30,409 nucleotides of DNA from Prevotella sp. UBA6994 (GTDB lineage: Bacteria; Bacteroidota; Bacteroidia; Bacteroidales; Bacteroidaceae). The translations under genes were made by a program, and so were the position numbers. Below are positions 1 through 8,547 of this stretch, piece after piece; position 1 is the first letter of the stretch, and each line of letters starts with the position of its first letter. Location: assembly GCA_002449845.1 (NCBI GenBank), contig DJXW01000025.1, forward strand, positions 23,052-53,460, in the 5' to 3' direction. The notes beneath the pieces were generated by a model. It saw only the letters and a program-made list of their open reading frames with translations, had not been told where the DNA came from and did no database searches.

Positions 1-21
1 AACCAGCTGAGCTAAACGCCC
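1..21 (-). tRNA. 5' end of a tRNA gene, cut by the window edge
   Basis: Read on the minus strand from 21 downwards, the sequence is GGGCGTTTAGCTCAGCTGG followed by TT. This is a 7-nt acceptor strand (GGGCGTT), the invariant TA at positions 8-9, a GCTC D-stem and the AGCTGG D-loop, which is typical of bacterial tRNAs. The anticodon lies outside the window, so the amino acid cannot be assigned; Val, Ile and Lys tRNAs can start this way. It is co-directional with the ACT/CoA ligase genes just upstream. Confidence 0.8.
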
Positions 22-99
22 GTTGCTCTTTAAAAGCGAGTGCAAAGATAAGAAGTTTTTTTTAATGCTCCAAATTTTTGCACCGCTTTTTCACATTTT

Positions 100-525
100 T
101 TATAATTTATAGAGGTCATTTGCCGCTAAAAGGTCCACTTTCTTCTTTTCAAGCAGTTCTTCACATACTTGTAAGTCGGATGGACGAATCACAACATTTG
201 CATAGGTTCCACTGCTAAATGAATACATATATTCAATAAACACGCCATTGTCTGAAAGATATTTCAGAACCACAGCCAAAGAACCAGCCACGTTGGGACA
301 AGTAAAACCAATGACATCAGTTACCTTAACGGCAAACCCTGCGTTTTTCAAGGCTAAACATGCTTTATCGGGGTCGGAAACAATACATCTAAGAATGCCA
401 AAGTCACTATTGTCAGCAATACTCATTGCAGACAGATTGATGTTTGAAGCACCTAAGACTTCCGTCACCTCAGTAAGTCTTCCAGACTTATTTTCCAAGA
501 ATATAGATAATTGTTTTGCTAACAT
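100..525 (-). CDS. Tandem ACT-domain protein (amino-acid-binding regulator)
   Basis: A 141-residue protein of two ACT domains: residues about 3-66 (start LSIFLENKSGRLTEVTEVL, the strand and helix with the effector-site Gly-Arg) and about 71-141 (FTCPNVAGSLAVVLKYLSDNG). ACT pairs bind small ligands, usually amino acids. There is no catalytic domain, so it is probably a stand-alone sensor or regulator. It starts at ATG 525, 30 bases after the stop of the CoA ligase gene, so the two are almost certainly co-transcribed from the promoter at 1887-1917. From general knowledge, ACT proteins of this size are often paired with phenylacetate-CoA ligases in anaerobes. The inference is feedback by an aromatic or branched amino acid on aryl-acid activation. 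The ligand is unknown. Confidence 0.85.
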   Translation of the reverse strand: MLAKQLSIFLENKSGRLTEVTEVLGASNINLSAMSIADNSDFGILRCIVSDPDKACLALKNAGFAVKVTDVIGFTCPNVAGSLAVVLKYLSDNGVFIEYMYSFSSGTYANVVIRPSDLQVCEELLEKKKVDLLAANDLYKL

Positions 526-555
526 ATAAATAATTGTTTAAAGATTGTCTTATTA

Positions 556-1854
556 TTAGATTACTCGATTGTCTATTACGCGCTTTGCCTTTCCCGTACT
601 GCGCTCAATGCTCTTAGGCTCTACGAGCAGCACCTTGAAGCCAATGCCAATGACACTACGCAATTCGCCCTCAAGTTTCTTTTGCAATCTGACCATCTGA
701 GCCATCTCATCACAGAAGTATTCTTCCTTCACCTCCACCTTCAGTTCTGCGGTATCGGTATTATTCACACGGTCAACGGTCAAGAGATAATGAGGTTCAA
801 ACTCTTTGAGGCTTAATATCACGGCTTCAATCTGTGTCGGGAACACATTCACACCTCTCAAGATAAGCATATCATCGCAACGTCCCAAGATGCGGTCCAT
901 GCGTACCAATGTTCTGCCACACTCACATTTCTCATAATGCAAGGCTGTAAGGTCATGTGTACGGTATCTCAACAATGGCATTCCCTCTTTAGTGAGATGA
1001 GTAAAGCACAATTCTCCCAATGTACCTTCTGGCAACTGCTCACCTGTCTCTGGATCAACAATTTCAGGATAGTAATAATCTTCGTTGAGGTGTGTACCAT
1101 GCTGACACTGGCACTCAAAACCAACACCAGGACCAGCAATCTCGCTCAAGCCATAGAGATCGTATGCCTTGATTCCCAGCGTTGCCTCAAGTTTCTTACG
1201 CATATTCTCCGTCCAAGGCTCTGCACCAAATGCACCAATTCGCAACTTAAATTCTTCCATTGGATAGGGAGACTCTTTCATCGACTCACCCAAGAACATG
1301 GCGTATGAAGGCGTACAGCAAAGTGCAGTAGCACCAAAATCGTGCATCAAGGTAATTTGCTTGTTGGTATTACCAGAAGACATGGGAATCACGCTGGCTC
1401 CGATATTGGTAGCACCATCGTGAGCACCTAATCCACCCGTGAAGAGTCCATAACCATAAGACACTTGGAAAATGTCTTTTTGGGTAGCACCGTATGCCAC
1501 GAAAGCACGAGAAATAGCTTCTGCCCAAGTAGAAACATCCTTACGGGTGTAAAGGGCAACAACAGGCTTTCCAGTCGTACCTGAAGATGCGTGAATACGC
1601 ACAATTTGACTCATTGGGACGGCTGCCAAACCAAATGGATAATTGTCTCGCAAATCCAACTTGTTGGTAAAGGGCAGTTTCACAATGTCATCAATGTCAT
1701 GGATATCATCAGGAGTAACATCCATCTCTTGTAGTTTCTTACGATAGAAAGGAGAATTATGGTAAACATAATTTACCATCTTTCTCAATCTAATACTCTG
1801 GACCTCACGAAGTTGTTCGCGGTCCATACACTCCATAGTTTCATTCCAAATCAT
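556..1854 (-). CDS. paaK: Phenylacetate-CoA ligase family protein
   Basis: A 432-residue adenylate-forming enzyme of the PaaK type, expected to make aryl-acetyl-CoA from an aryl acetate, ATP and CoA in the cytosol. Visible motifs are the P-loop-like AMP signature HASSGTTGKPV (residues 88-98), DLYGLSEIAGPG (about 231-242), the C-terminal hinge RILGRCDDMLILRGVNVFP, and the catalytic-lysine region SIERSTGKAKRVID near the C-terminus. Length is normal for the family. The start is ATG 1854, 28 bases below a predicted transcription start. No other phenylacetate catabolic gene (paaABCDE, paaG/Z) is nearby and the partner is an ACT protein. In gut anaerobes such enzymes work with indolepyruvate or 2-ketoacid ferredoxin oxidoreductases in aromatic amino-acid synthesis or breakdown, and that is the likelier role here. 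Substrate unproven. Confidence 0.88.
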   Translation of the reverse strand: MIWNETMECMDREQLREVQSIRLRKMVNYVYHNSPFYRKKLQEMDVTPDDIHDIDDIVKLPFTNKLDLRDNYPFGLAAVPMSQIVRIHASSGTTGKPVVALYTRKDVSTWAEAISRAFVAYGATQKDIFQVSYGYGLFTGGLGAHDGATNIGASVIPMSSGNTNKQITLMHDFGATALCCTPSYAMFLGESMKESPYPMEEFKLRIGAFGAEPWTENMRKKLEATLGIKAYDLYGLSEIAGPGVGFECQCQHGTHLNEDYYYPEIVDPETGEQLPEGTLGELCFTHLTKEGMPLLRYRTHDLTALHYEKCECGRTLVRMDRILGRCDDMLILRGVNVFPTQIEAVILSLKEFEPHYLLTVDRVNNTDTAELKVEVKEEYFCDEMAQMVRLQKKLEGELRSVIGIGFKVLLVEPKSIERSTGKAKRVIDNRVI

Positions 1855-1886
1855 TTTCGTGAAAATTTAATGATGATTCCATGTCG

Positions 1887-1917
1887 CAAATTTACGAATA
1901 AAAAATCACAATGCAAA
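1887..1917 (-). promoter_or_regulatory. Promoter of the paaK-ACT unit
   Basis: On the minus strand TTTG (1914-1917) is followed by exactly 19 bases and TAAATTTG (1887-1894), matching the Bacteroidetes primary-sigma consensus TTTG-N19-TAnnTTTG. The predicted start of transcription is about 1882, which leaves a 28-base leader before ATG 1854. Confidence 0.65.
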
Positions 1918-1960
1918 ACTTAAACAAAAAAAACTAACATATTGTAAGCAATAAGCCAAT

Positions 1961-2070
1961 AAAACCATCGGTTTCTTGCATGGTGACCATTGGTTTCTTA
2001 TATAGTAACCTTTGGTTACATGTATGGTGACCATCGGTTACACATATAGTTACCTTTTGTTCCTGACAGG
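1961..2070. repeat. Intergenic array of 22-bp tandem hairpin repeats (array A)
   Basis: Five units at a strict 22-base period. Each has a 15-nt hairpin of the form GTRACC-NNN-GGTYAC (arms start at 1961, 1983, 2005, 2027 and 2049) followed by a 7-nt spacer: TTGCATG, TTATATA, ATGTATG, ACATATA. The unit at 2005-2019 is a perfect inverted repeat (GTAACC TTT GGTTAC). The others are kept paired by matching changes or G-T pairs, except for single decayed positions in the outer units. It lies between the ompA terminator and the paaK promoter, in a 318-base gap (1855-2172) that otherwise holds only those two signals. Unit 1964-1985 is identical over 22 bases to 15412-15433 in array B. Confidence 0.9.
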
Positions 2071-2121
2071 TTTATTTGCATCAAAATCAAGAGTACACCA
2101 TATATATTGATGACACACACG

Positions 2122-2148
2122 AAAAAAGGTGTCCCTTGCGGAACACCT
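2122..2148 (-). terminator. Rho-independent terminator of the OmpA-family gene
   Basis: On the minus strand AGGTGTTCC-GCAA-GGGACACCT forms a 9-bp stem (one G-T pair) closed by a GNRA tetraloop. It is followed at once by six T, 25 bases after the stop codon at 2173. Confidence 0.88.
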
Positions 2149-2172
2149 TTCTTTAAATAATGTGTTATGAAA

Positions 2173-3336
2173 TTACTTCTTAAGTTCAACAGTTGCACGA
2201 CGGTCGAGGCTGATTGGTGAGAGGATTGCAACACCACCCTTAGCAGCGGTTTCAATCTTATCACGGCTTACACCCATCTTAACGATTTCGTTAGCAACTT
2301 GCTCAGCACGCTTCTCAGACAGCCACTGGTTGTGGTCAGCCTTACCTGTAGCGCTATCAGCATAACCAGTAACGAGCAAGCCAGCGTTCTTCTCCTTAGC
2401 AACATTAACAAGGTTCTTAACGTCAACGAGGTCAGCTGCGTAAGAAGGACCATTGTTTGTCTTGTTGAGATAGAAGTAAACTGTTACAGGAACAGCAACG
2501 AATTCCTTAACTGCCTTTGGAGTCTCAGCTGCCTTTTGGTTAGCGAGGAGGTTCTTCAAGCGAGCGTTCTCAGCATTAGCATCGTTCAATTGAGCATTGA
2601 GAGCATCGATTTGAGCCTGAGAGAGAGCCTTGATAGCCTCTACGTCTGGAGTCTTCTCCCATCCAGCGGTCTTGCCGAGGTTGAAGGTCAAGCCAAGTTC
2701 ACCATAGAGATAGTTGTCCTTGTTGTCCCATCCACGCTCTGTTCTGTGCTGCCATACACCATCAGCATCAGACTCTTGACGGTTGTAACCAACTTCAACA
2801 TTGAGAGCTACTCTATTGCTCAGACGGAATTGGTTCAACAAACCTGCACTCAGCTGCATAGCATAAACATCGTGAGTCATGTTACGTGTGATACCACCAC
2901 CAATGAAAGGAATGAAACTCCAAACACGGTTTGGATTGTAACCACAGAAAATGTTGCTCAAGTTCAAAAGAACATGCTCGTTCAATGTCCAGAATTTGGT
3001 CTTGTCACTGCTATTTTTTCCAAGAGCTGGATCTACAGTCTTACCCCAAATACCCTGTAACTTTGTACGGAGTCCGAGACCAGGAGTGAACCACTTACCA
3101 ACAGCGATAGCTGCACCATGGCTGTTACGGAATGACTTGAAAGGACTCTTGTCATTGTCAATACTACTTGCATGTTCCTCATTTGAGTAGAACACATTGT
3201 AATTGTAACCTACCTGGATGAACCAATTGCTCCAGAAGGAATTTGTTGCTACACTATACTTCAGTGTAGGATCGTCTTGTGCCATTGAGGTCATTGAGAC
3301 GCCGGCGAAAGCCAAAACAATTAATAATTTTTTCAT
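2173..3336 (-). CDS. OmpA-family outer-membrane beta-barrel/peptidoglycan-binding protein
   Basis: A 387-residue protein. Residues 1-19 are a Sec signal peptide (ending SMTSMAQ). About 20-225 is a beta-barrel-like segment rich in alternating aromatic/polar stretches. About 240-275 is a short heptad-like linker (ALSQAQIDALNAQLNDANAE). The C-terminal OmpA domain spans about 285-387 and shows the peptidoglycan-binding NQWLSEKRAEQVANEI helix and the final DRRATVELKK (NRRVEI-like). It should anchor the outer membrane to peptidoglycan, as the major OmpA-like proteins of Bacteroidales do. It is monocistronic: its own promoter (TAATTTTG at 3392-3399) and a strong terminator flank it, as expected for an abundant protein. 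Start ATG 3336 gives a clean signal peptide. Confidence 0.92.
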   Translation of the reverse strand: MKKLLIVLAFAGVSMTSMAQDDPTLKYSVATNSFWSNWFIQVGYNYNVFYSNEEHASSIDNDKSPFKSFRNSHGAAIAVGKWFTPGLGLRTKLQGIWGKTVDPALGKNSSDKTKFWTLNEHVLLNLSNIFCGYNPNRVWSFIPFIGGGITRNMTHDVYAMQLSAGLLNQFRLSNRVALNVEVGYNRQESDADGVWQHRTERGWDNKDNYLYGELGLTFNLGKTAGWEKTPDVEAIKALSQAQIDALNAQLNDANAENARLKNLLANQKAAETPKAVKEFVAVPVTVYFYLNKTNNGPSYAADLVDVKNLVNVAKEKNAGLLVTGYADSATGKADHNQWLSEKRAEQVANEIVKMGVSRDKIETAAKGGVAILSPISLDRRATVELKK

Positions 3337-3391
3337 AACTTATAAATTATTTTTATATAAAATCACAATTCCCTATGAGTGTAATCGAGCA

Positions 3392-3399
3392 CAAAATTA
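3392..3399 (-). promoter_or_regulatory. Predicted -7 element of the OmpA-family gene
   Basis: TAATTTTG on the minus strand matches TAnnTTTG and would give a leader of about 50 bases before ATG 3336. I see no clear TTTG at the expected -33 position. The remainder of the 228-base gap to mutL is AT-rich and holds the mutL terminator. Confidence 0.45.
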
Positions 3400-3484
3400 G
3401 CAATTATTTTTATAACTCTTTCTTTTTTTTGAAAAAAATATCATTTCTAAACTCAAAAAAGTGATATTTATCACAAAATTTCAT

Positions 3485-3512
3485 AAAAAAATGCGGAAAA
3501 GCTCTTTTCCCC
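3485..3512 (-). terminator. Probable terminator of the guaB-mutL unit
   Basis: On the minus strand GGAAAA-GAGC-TTTTCC (3495-3510) is a 6-bp stem with a 4-nt loop. Three bases later comes a run of T (3485-3490), about 53 bases beyond the mutL stop. The stem is short and A/T-rich, so efficiency is uncertain. Confidence 0.6.
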
Positions 3513-3564
3513 CCTTGTCTTATCCTTTGATTTTAACGATTCTGAACAATTCAATGATCCTCAC

Positions 3565-5373
3565 TTAATTCAACAAATGGTCTATATCTTGTTGATTTAA
3601 GATTCCCAGTATCTTCTTCCCATCAGGAGAATAATTTTGTGATGAACAAGCAAACAAGTCATTGACTAAATTATCCATCTCATCATTATTCAATACCTGT
3701 CCTTGCGGAATGGCGGTATTTCGAGCAAGACTTAATGCCACCAACTTATTCGCTTCGTCTTTCACGCTCAAGCCTGTCTCTTCTGCCGAGCCCAACATAT
3801 CGTGCATCAGGGAAACTACATTCATTCCTATTGCATCTGAAGGAACAGAAACTATTGCATAATTGCCATTCCCCATATCCGTAATCTCAAACCCTAAAAA
3901 TACAAGTTCTTCCCATACGTTTTTCAAAACCACCTGTTCTGAAGCAGACAATTGTATCACCTCTGGGAACAAAACTTTTTGTGAAGTTCCTTGACGATTA
4001 TTGAGCATTCCAAGATATTTTTCAAATAATATCCTGACATGCGCCCGATGTTGGTCAATAATCATCAAACCCGACTTCACGGCTGTCATAATATATTTAC
4101 CTTTATATTGATAATGAACGGGAGACATATCTGATGTCGCATCTGCTTCATTGGGAGCATCAAATTCATCATCAAACAAATTTGCGTCTTTTTGCGATTG
4201 TGTTTCCAAACCTTCATACAAGTCTTCCCAATGACTGACAGAAGAAGATGGCTGAGATTTGCTTGCCGTAAAAGGATTATACTGAGGATTGTATTTCACG
4301 GCAGGGGCAGACGAGCCATTGTGACCATCAAACAAAGGAATGTCGGGTTTTCCTTGTGTATCGAAATCTATAGACGGCACATGATTGAACAATCCAATGG
4401 CTTCTTTCACGGCAGCAGCCAAGATTTGCCAAATAGCTTGTTCATTCTCAAACTTAATTTCCGTTTTCACGGGGTGGATGTTTACGTCTATATCCGATGG
4501 AGGTACATCAAAATAGATAAAGAAGGGAACTTGCTCACCAACGGGGACCAATCTGTCAAAAGCATTCATGACAGCCTTGCTAAAATACGGATGACGCATG
4601 TAACGGCCATTGACAAAGAAATATTGACGAGCATTTTTCTTTCGTGCAGATTCTGGCTTACCCACGAAACCTGTGATTTTACACAAGGTAGTTTCAACAG
4701 AAACAGGCAACAATTCTTGATTCATTCGTTTTCCGAAAACATCCAAAATTCGTTGCTTCATATTTCCAGGCTTGAGGTTAAACAACTCTACCCCATTGCT
4801 GTGAAATGTAAAAGATATTGTTGGATAGACAAGTACAATACGTTCAAAAGCCGTTAAGATATTACTTAGCTCCGTGGAATTTGACTTGAGAAATTTTCTG
4901 CGTGCAGGTACATTGAAGAATAAATTTTCCACCTTAAAGTTACTACCTACCGCACAAGCGCATGGTTCTTGTCCCGTATATCTTGAACCAGAAATAGAGA
5001 GATGGGTTCCCACTTCTTCCCCTTCCTGTCTGGTAAATAATTCTATTTGAGCAACTGCGGCAATCGATGCAAGTGCCTCTCCCCTAAAGCCCATTGTCTG
5101 CAAGGCAAAAAGGTCATTAGCTTCACGAATCTTTGATGTAGCATGTCGTTCAAATGCCAAACGCGCATCTGTTTCAGACATTCCATGTCCATCATCTATT
5201 ACCTGTATTGAGGTACGCCCTGCGTCAACCACCAACACATGAATGGTTTTTGCTCCTGCATCAACAGCATTTTCCACCAATTCCTTCACCACACTTGCTG
5301 GTCGTTGAATCACCTCTCCAGCTGCGATCTGATTAGCTACGGAATCTGGTAATAATTGTATAATATCGCTCAT
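3565..5373 (-). CDS. mutL: DNA mismatch repair protein MutL
   Basis: A 602-residue mismatch-repair ATPase that couples MutS recognition to excision. The N-terminal GHKL domain shows all motifs: KELVENAVDAGA, DDGHGM, ATSKI, TMGFRGEALASI. The transducer domain follows, then a variable linker and the dimerisation domain. The usual endonuclease motif DQHAxxE is changed to DQHRAHV (residues 440-446), and the C-terminal CPHGRP-type zinc motif reads SPDGKK (582-587), so no nicking activity is expected. I chose ATG 5373 over upstream codons because it opens directly on MSDIIQLLPDSVANQIAAGEV, the normal MutL N-terminus. It lies one base after the OstA-like stop (TGA-T-ATG) with AGAGGTG just upstream, so translation is coupled. 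Confidence 0.96.
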   Translation of the reverse strand: MSDIIQLLPDSVANQIAAGEVIQRPASVVKELVENAVDAGAKTIHVLVVDAGRTSIQVIDDGHGMSETDARLAFERHATSKIREANDLFALQTMGFRGEALASIAAVAQIELFTRQEGEEVGTHLSISGSRYTGQEPCACAVGSNFKVENLFFNVPARRKFLKSNSTELSNILTAFERIVLVYPTISFTFHSNGVELFNLKPGNMKQRILDVFGKRMNQELLPVSVETTLCKITGFVGKPESARKKNARQYFFVNGRYMRHPYFSKAVMNAFDRLVPVGEQVPFFIYFDVPPSDIDVNIHPVKTEIKFENEQAIWQILAAAVKEAIGLFNHVPSIDFDTQGKPDIPLFDGHNGSSAPAVKYNPQYNPFTASKSQPSSSVSHWEDLYEGLETQSQKDANLFDDEFDAPNEADATSDMSPVHYQYKGKYIMTAVKSGLMIIDQHRAHVRILFEKYLGMLNNRQGTSQKVLFPEVIQLSASEQVVLKNVWEELVFLGFEITDMGNGNYAIVSVPSDAIGMNVVSLMHDMLGSAEETGLSVKDEANKLVALSLARNTAIPQGQVLNNDEMDNLVNDLFACSSQNYSPDGKKILGILNQQDIDHLLN

Positions 5374-5374
5374 A

Positions 5375-7075
5375 TCACCTCTGTGTTTTGGATTTTTGTA
5401 TGATATTCTCCGTAGGAGGTTGATTGTCCAAGGTCTGTAAGGGTGCCGCATGACGTTCTATCACCTTCAACTTTGCCTCCTCGCTCTTTCCTCGCCATGA
5501 GAAGACATCGAACTGATCTCTCGGACGGATGTCCTCAAACCAAGCAAACTGTGGCAACAATAATTTATCTGGTGGGATTTGCGTCAAGGGGTACCACGTA
5601 CCTGTAGCTGAGGGCATCCAAATTTTCTCCAACTTTCTCTCAGGGGTAAAATACATTTTCAACGTGTCTGTTTCGGTATAGTTCATCACGATGATGGACG
5701 TGTCCTTTTCCTCTATTGGATAATAGATGGCACACACATTTCCAATACTAATTGCATTGCGAATGGCACCATTGTCAAAGAATGCCATCATCTCCTTGGA
5801 AGAAATTTGGTTGTAATGCTGTTCCTCATCCACTTTTTCCACAGACAACGCTTGTCCTAACACGTGTGCCATCCTCACTGTGGAATCATTCATATACACA
5901 CGTATCTCTTCTCCAAGCAATTGTCTTCCCATGTTCCATACGATGGGATCTTTATACATGGTCATGCATGAATCCTGCGAATTAAAGACCAAAGAATCGC
6001 ATACAGCCTGCACATCTCTTCTGTATGCGCGTACCTTATTATAACAATGTACCTTACGGTAAACTGAATCGGTATTGATGTGAAACGTGAATATCTTCAT
6101 CGAATCACTATGCATATACAAAGTGTCTTTCTGGGAGAAATCCTTCACGAGCGCATCAATGGTGGCAAAACCATAACCAGTCTTTTCATTATATCTCAAA
6201 TTTCCACATTGCAACTCGTTCTTATTCAGTTTGTCTATATAAACGACATTTCCCACTCCCTCACTTTCTCCAGTCTTGTCATCATAATACAAACTGTCTC
6301 CTGTAATGGTCTTTTGGTCATTGACGATAGTTGAACGCCCATACATCTGAGCTTGTTCCGTTTTCGTATTGAAGAATCCATCTTCTGTATCAATGACACT
6401 TTTCTCTTGGGTAATCTTAGAGGGTCCCATGACATGGGCAACAGAAGTATTGGTGTCGTAATAAAGAGTATCCGTGGTAATCAGTCGTTGTCCGTTGGTC
6501 AATCGTACATTATAATAAAATACGGCCTGCTTCATCTCCGTATTATATTCTCCCCAGTCTGAACTCAGTCTTTCGTTTCCATCTATCAATCTACCACCTT
6601 CAAAGAAGTACGCATTGCTATAAAGTCTGTCATAATCAAGACTATCCGTATATAGAGTTTGCTTACGATGTTTAAGGACCACGTCTTTACGAGCACGCAA
6701 GATTTGTTCTTGACCATCATAATCTCCATGATCACAATCGAGCGACAAGGTATCACCTTGTTTATAATGCACGTGTCCGAAAGCCTTGACGGAATTTAAT
6801 TCTTGATAAAAATAGGCACTATCGCAAGTTAGCGTAGCACCTTGATGACGAAATGAGACCTTACCTTTTACTATCTGCGCAGGAGGGTAAGAACCATACG
6901 CATTATATCGCAATTCATCAGCATGAATCAGATATACACGACTGTCTTGCTTGGCCTTGGGTTTCTTACGTGCCGACGACATGGTCAACACGCCAAATCC
7001 TCCCAGACATAAAATCATCAACAGAATGACCTTATTTCTCAAGACATTTCGGTTTATCTGATTCCCGCTTGTCAT
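5375..7075 (-). CDS. OstA/LptA-like organic solvent tolerance domain protein
   Basis: A 566-residue envelope protein with an N-terminal hydrophobic segment (about residues 15-32, VILLMILCLGGFGVL), then repeated OstA/LptA-type beta-jellyroll strands: ADELRYN, GATLTCDSAYFYQ, DTLSLDCDHGDYDG, KQTLYTDSLDYD, ITGDSLYYDDKTGE. The family bridges or assists lipopolysaccharide export; this Bacteroidetes form is longer than LptA and shorter than LptD. ATG 7075 is preferred over an in-frame TTG at 7084 because it overlaps the upstream stop as ATGA, with GGGTG as ribosome-binding site. Its place between two SurA-like chaperones and mutL supports an outer-membrane biogenesis role. A direct LPS contact is inferred from the family, not shown. 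Confidence 0.82.
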   Translation of the reverse strand: MTSGNQINRNVLRNKVILLMILCLGGFGVLTMSSARKKPKAKQDSRVYLIHADELRYNAYGSYPPAQIVKGKVSFRHQGATLTCDSAYFYQELNSVKAFGHVHYKQGDTLSLDCDHGDYDGQEQILRARKDVVLKHRKQTLYTDSLDYDRLYSNAYFFEGGRLIDGNERLSSDWGEYNTEMKQAVFYYNVRLTNGQRLITTDTLYYDTNTSVAHVMGPSKITQEKSVIDTEDGFFNTKTEQAQMYGRSTIVNDQKTITGDSLYYDDKTGESEGVGNVVYIDKLNKNELQCGNLRYNEKTGYGFATIDALVKDFSQKDTLYMHSDSMKIFTFHINTDSVYRKVHCYNKVRAYRRDVQAVCDSLVFNSQDSCMTMYKDPIVWNMGRQLLGEEIRVYMNDSTVRMAHVLGQALSVEKVDEEQHYNQISSKEMMAFFDNGAIRNAISIGNVCAIYYPIEEKDTSIIVMNYTETDTLKMYFTPERKLEKIWMPSATGTWYPLTQIPPDKLLLPQFAWFEDIRPRDQFDVFSWRGKSEEAKLKVIERHAAPLQTLDNQPPTENIIQKSKTQR

Positions 7076-8511
7076 TTCACCCAACCTTGATATTCAAACT
7101 TGCAATCCTTATAGCGGTCGTTCATACGCACGTATGTGTGCTTGATTTTATCAACTACCCAATCGTGCAAAGCCTCTTGACGACGTTGATTCAGCACCAC
7201 CTCTCTCATCACCTGAAAATCTTCGGTGATGGTAGCTTTATGACCTTCCACCCTACTCTTCAGTTTGACAATGGCGCAAGTGGTCTTGCCCTTGTTATCT
7301 ATCATCTTGAATGGTTCTGAAATCTGATCCACTTTCAAGGTATCTACTACACGGGCAATCTCCGTTGGTAAGTCTTTCATTTGAAACTTAGAAGTACGGG
7401 TTCTCGTTTCCATGATTAAGTTAGACATCAACCCCCTGTTGTTTCTTGTATCTTTGTCATCAGAGATGATACTTGCACCTTCTTCAAAGGTAAATTTACC
7501 AGCACGAATGTCATTGGCAATAGAGTCCAATCTTGACAATGTTTGGTCGATAACCTCGTATGATGCTTTTGGTTTGCGTAAGATATGACGCACGTTCACC
7601 TTATCTCCACGTTTGTCTATCAACTGAATAATATGAAAGCCAAACTCTGATTCCACAATCTTTGAAATCTTCTTGGGGTCTGTCAAGTTAAACGCAACGC
7701 TTGCAAAGGCTGGGTCTAATATTCCACGCGTGGTATAGCCCAACTCACCTCCTTGTCGTGCACTCTCTGGATCATCCGAATACATACGTGCAAGCGTGGC
7801 AAAAGTGGTCTCACCTTTAGTGACACGATCGGTATATTCACGAAGTTCATCCTTCACACGATTAATCTCCTCTATGGGAATGCGTGGATGTTGGGTCAGA
7901 ATCTCCACTTCCACCTCTGTCGGAACGAATGGAATACTATCTTGAGAAATGTTCTTGAAGTAGTTGCGTACTTCCGCGGGTGTCACGGTAATATCTTCCA
8001 CCAATTTCTCACGCATTTTCTGCACCAGTTTGCTATTCTTAAACTCATCGTGCATATCCTCACGCATCTGTTGGATGGTTTGCTTACGATACTCTTCCAG
8101 CTTCTCTTGAGAACCGATAAGCTGCACCCAGTGGTTTATCTGGTCCTCTATGCCCTGTGTGATTTCTGTTTCAGGCACATCTATCGAGTCGATGGCAGCC
8201 TGATGCAGGAACAATTTTTGCACAGCCATCTGTTCTGGTATCACGCAATCAGGGTTACCTTCCCATTTCACTCCTTGAGCTTCACTTTGCAACCGCATCG
8301 CTTCCACATCCGATTTCAGTATTGGCTCATCACCAACTACCCATATCACTTCGTCGATGATACTCGACTCTGGGATAGTTGGCTCTTTCACCTCTACTTT
8401 TGTGGTATCGCTATCTTCGTTAGCAATGGGTGAATGATTTGCCTTGGCACTCACACCAACAAGCAGCGAGAGAACTACAAGTCCAGAAAAAAAATTGAAA
8501 CCTTTATTCAT
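7072..8511 (-). CDS. surA: SurA-like periplasmic peptidyl-prolyl isomerase
   Basis: A 479-residue protein with a signal peptide (residues 1-22, ending SAKA), a SurA_N-like helical chaperone part (about 50-190), and two parvulin (PpiC) domains. The first contains LARMYSDDPESARQGGELGY and ESEFGFHIIQLIDKRG; the second begins VNVRHILRKPK and is more degenerate. Expected to help fold beta-barrel proteins in the periplasm. It follows the other isomerase gene by 36 bases and overlaps the OstA-like gene by four bases (ATGA), so all are one operon. Assignment to SurA rather than generic PpiC rests on architecture and neighbours. Confidence 0.85.
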   Translation of the reverse strand: MNKGFNFFSGLVVLSLLVGVSAKANHSPIANEDSDTTKVEVKEPTIPESSIIDEVIWVVGDEPILKSDVEAMRLQSEAQGVKWEGNPDCVIPEQMAVQKLFLHQAAIDSIDVPETEITQGIEDQINHWVQLIGSQEKLEEYRKQTIQQMREDMHDEFKNSKLVQKMREKLVEDITVTPAEVRNYFKNISQDSIPFVPTEVEVEILTQHPRIPIEEINRVKDELREYTDRVTKGETTFATLARMYSDDPESARQGGELGYTTRGILDPAFASVAFNLTDPKKISKIVESEFGFHIIQLIDKRGDKVNVRHILRKPKASYEVIDQTLSRLDSIANDIRAGKFTFEEGASIISDDKDTRNNRGLMSNLIMETRTRTSKFQMKDLPTEIARVVDTLKVDQISEPFKMIDNKGKTTCAIVKLKSRVEGHKATITEDFQVMREVVLNQRRQEALHDWVVDKIKHTYVRMNDRYKDCKFEYQGWVK

Positions 8512-8547
8512 TGATATATGATATTCAGAGCATGATGCTCTCTTCTC

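Noticed and set aside
1961..2070. CRISPR array
   Set aside because: Repeats are regular, but the period is only 22 bases with 7-nt spacers, far below CRISPR repeat and spacer sizes, and there are no cas genes. Arrays B and C are rejected for the same reasons.
4192..4857. Long plus-strand open frame inside mutL
   Set aside because: It is antisense to a fully recognised gene, has no promoter or family features and the composition of a shadow frame. The same holds for the other long antisense frames (for example 7753-8433, 2299-3060 and 17741-18499).
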